Shown here piece after piece: positions 51,439 to 51,455 of a DNA stretch of 51,455 nucleotides. The stretch spans positions 1 through 51,455 of the forward strand of contig JAJQIJ010000028.1 in assembly GCA_021199275.1 (NCBI GenBank), read 5' to 3'. Within the stretch, counting starts at the first letter, position 1, and each line of letters starts with the position of its first letter. Position numbers and translations under genes: made by a program. The stretch is from Clostridiales bacterium (GTDB lineage Bacteria > Bacillota > Clostridia > Oscillospirales > Acutalibacteraceae). The notes beneath the pieces are model-generated. The model was not told the origin of the DNA, made no database searches, and worked only from the letters and a program-made list of their open reading frames with translations.

Positions 51439-51455
51439 GTTTTATAGGGCTGACT

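Noticed and set aside
1..51455. tRNA, rRNA, CRISPR arrays, insertion sequences, prophage or restriction-modification genes
   Set aside because: No cloverleaf with CCA end, no spaced direct repeats, no transposase, integrase or phage protein was recognised anywhere in the window.

Overview
The window looks like a chromosome segment of an anaerobic, endospore-forming, low-to-moderate GC Clostridia member, most likely a gut Oscillospirales/Ruminococcaceae-type organism; the exact taxon is inference. Grounds: the tig-clpP-clpX-lon-engB and rplS-rbgA-rnhB-yraN gene orders of Firmicutes, the darA-holB-ricT cluster, a tricistronic gerA germination operon, spoVAC and spoVAE genes, a small 2[4Fe-4S] ferredoxin, and a very large Gram-positive cell-wall-anchored surface protein. 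No rRNA, tRNA, CRISPR array, transposase or phage gene was seen. Most genes lie on the minus strand.

Layout. 1-10.4 kb (minus): a TrpR-like regulator, then the protein quality-control block trigger factor, ClpP, ClpX, Lon, followed by EngB, a diaminopimelate decarboxylase-type enzyme and a membrane acyltransferase; a metallophosphoesterase lies upstream. A 55-codon DUF1540 gene sits alone on the plus strand at 10.5 kb. 10.7-14.8 kb (minus): rplS with a structured leader, then rbgA, rnhB, yraN and thrC. 14.8-22.1 kb (minus): a radical SAM pair, a short M50 protease, RuvX, a class A penicillin-binding protein, a DEDD exonuclease and SecG. 22.2-26.6 kb (minus): a type IIA topoisomerase pair. 27.1-29.8 kb (plus): a CarD-like regulator, a GH30 glycosidase and TrmO. 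29.9-32.4 kb (minus): ferredoxin and the c-di-AMP/replication/RNA-processing trio ricT, holB, darA. 32.5-35.6 kb (minus): citrate synthase translationally coupled to an unknown membrane protein, followed after 4 bases by an AEC carrier. 35.7-40.6 kb: the gerAA-AB-AC operon (minus), a possible spoIID remnant (plus) and a DUF421/DUF4363 pair (plus). 40.7-45.6 kb: a GH3 glycosidase, an SCP2-domain protein, and a split spoVA locus in which spoVAE (minus) and spoVAC (plus) flank an orphan MacB-type ATPase. 45.7-51.3 kb (minus): an 1844-residue surface protein with CnaB/SdrB-like domains and an atypical LPMFG sorting signal, behind a leader with two strong hairpins.

Most of the window is housekeeping. 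The more unusual parts are the 43.9-45.6 kb spoVA/ABC locus (a sigma-G-like promoter back to back with a near-consensus sigma-A promoter, and a terminator hairpin that contains the spoVAE ribosome binding site), the giant surface protein with its leader, the citrate synthase/membrane protein/AEC operon, and the fragment beside the gerA operon. Promoters, terminators and translation starts were read by eye from motif and spacing; none has been scored computationally.
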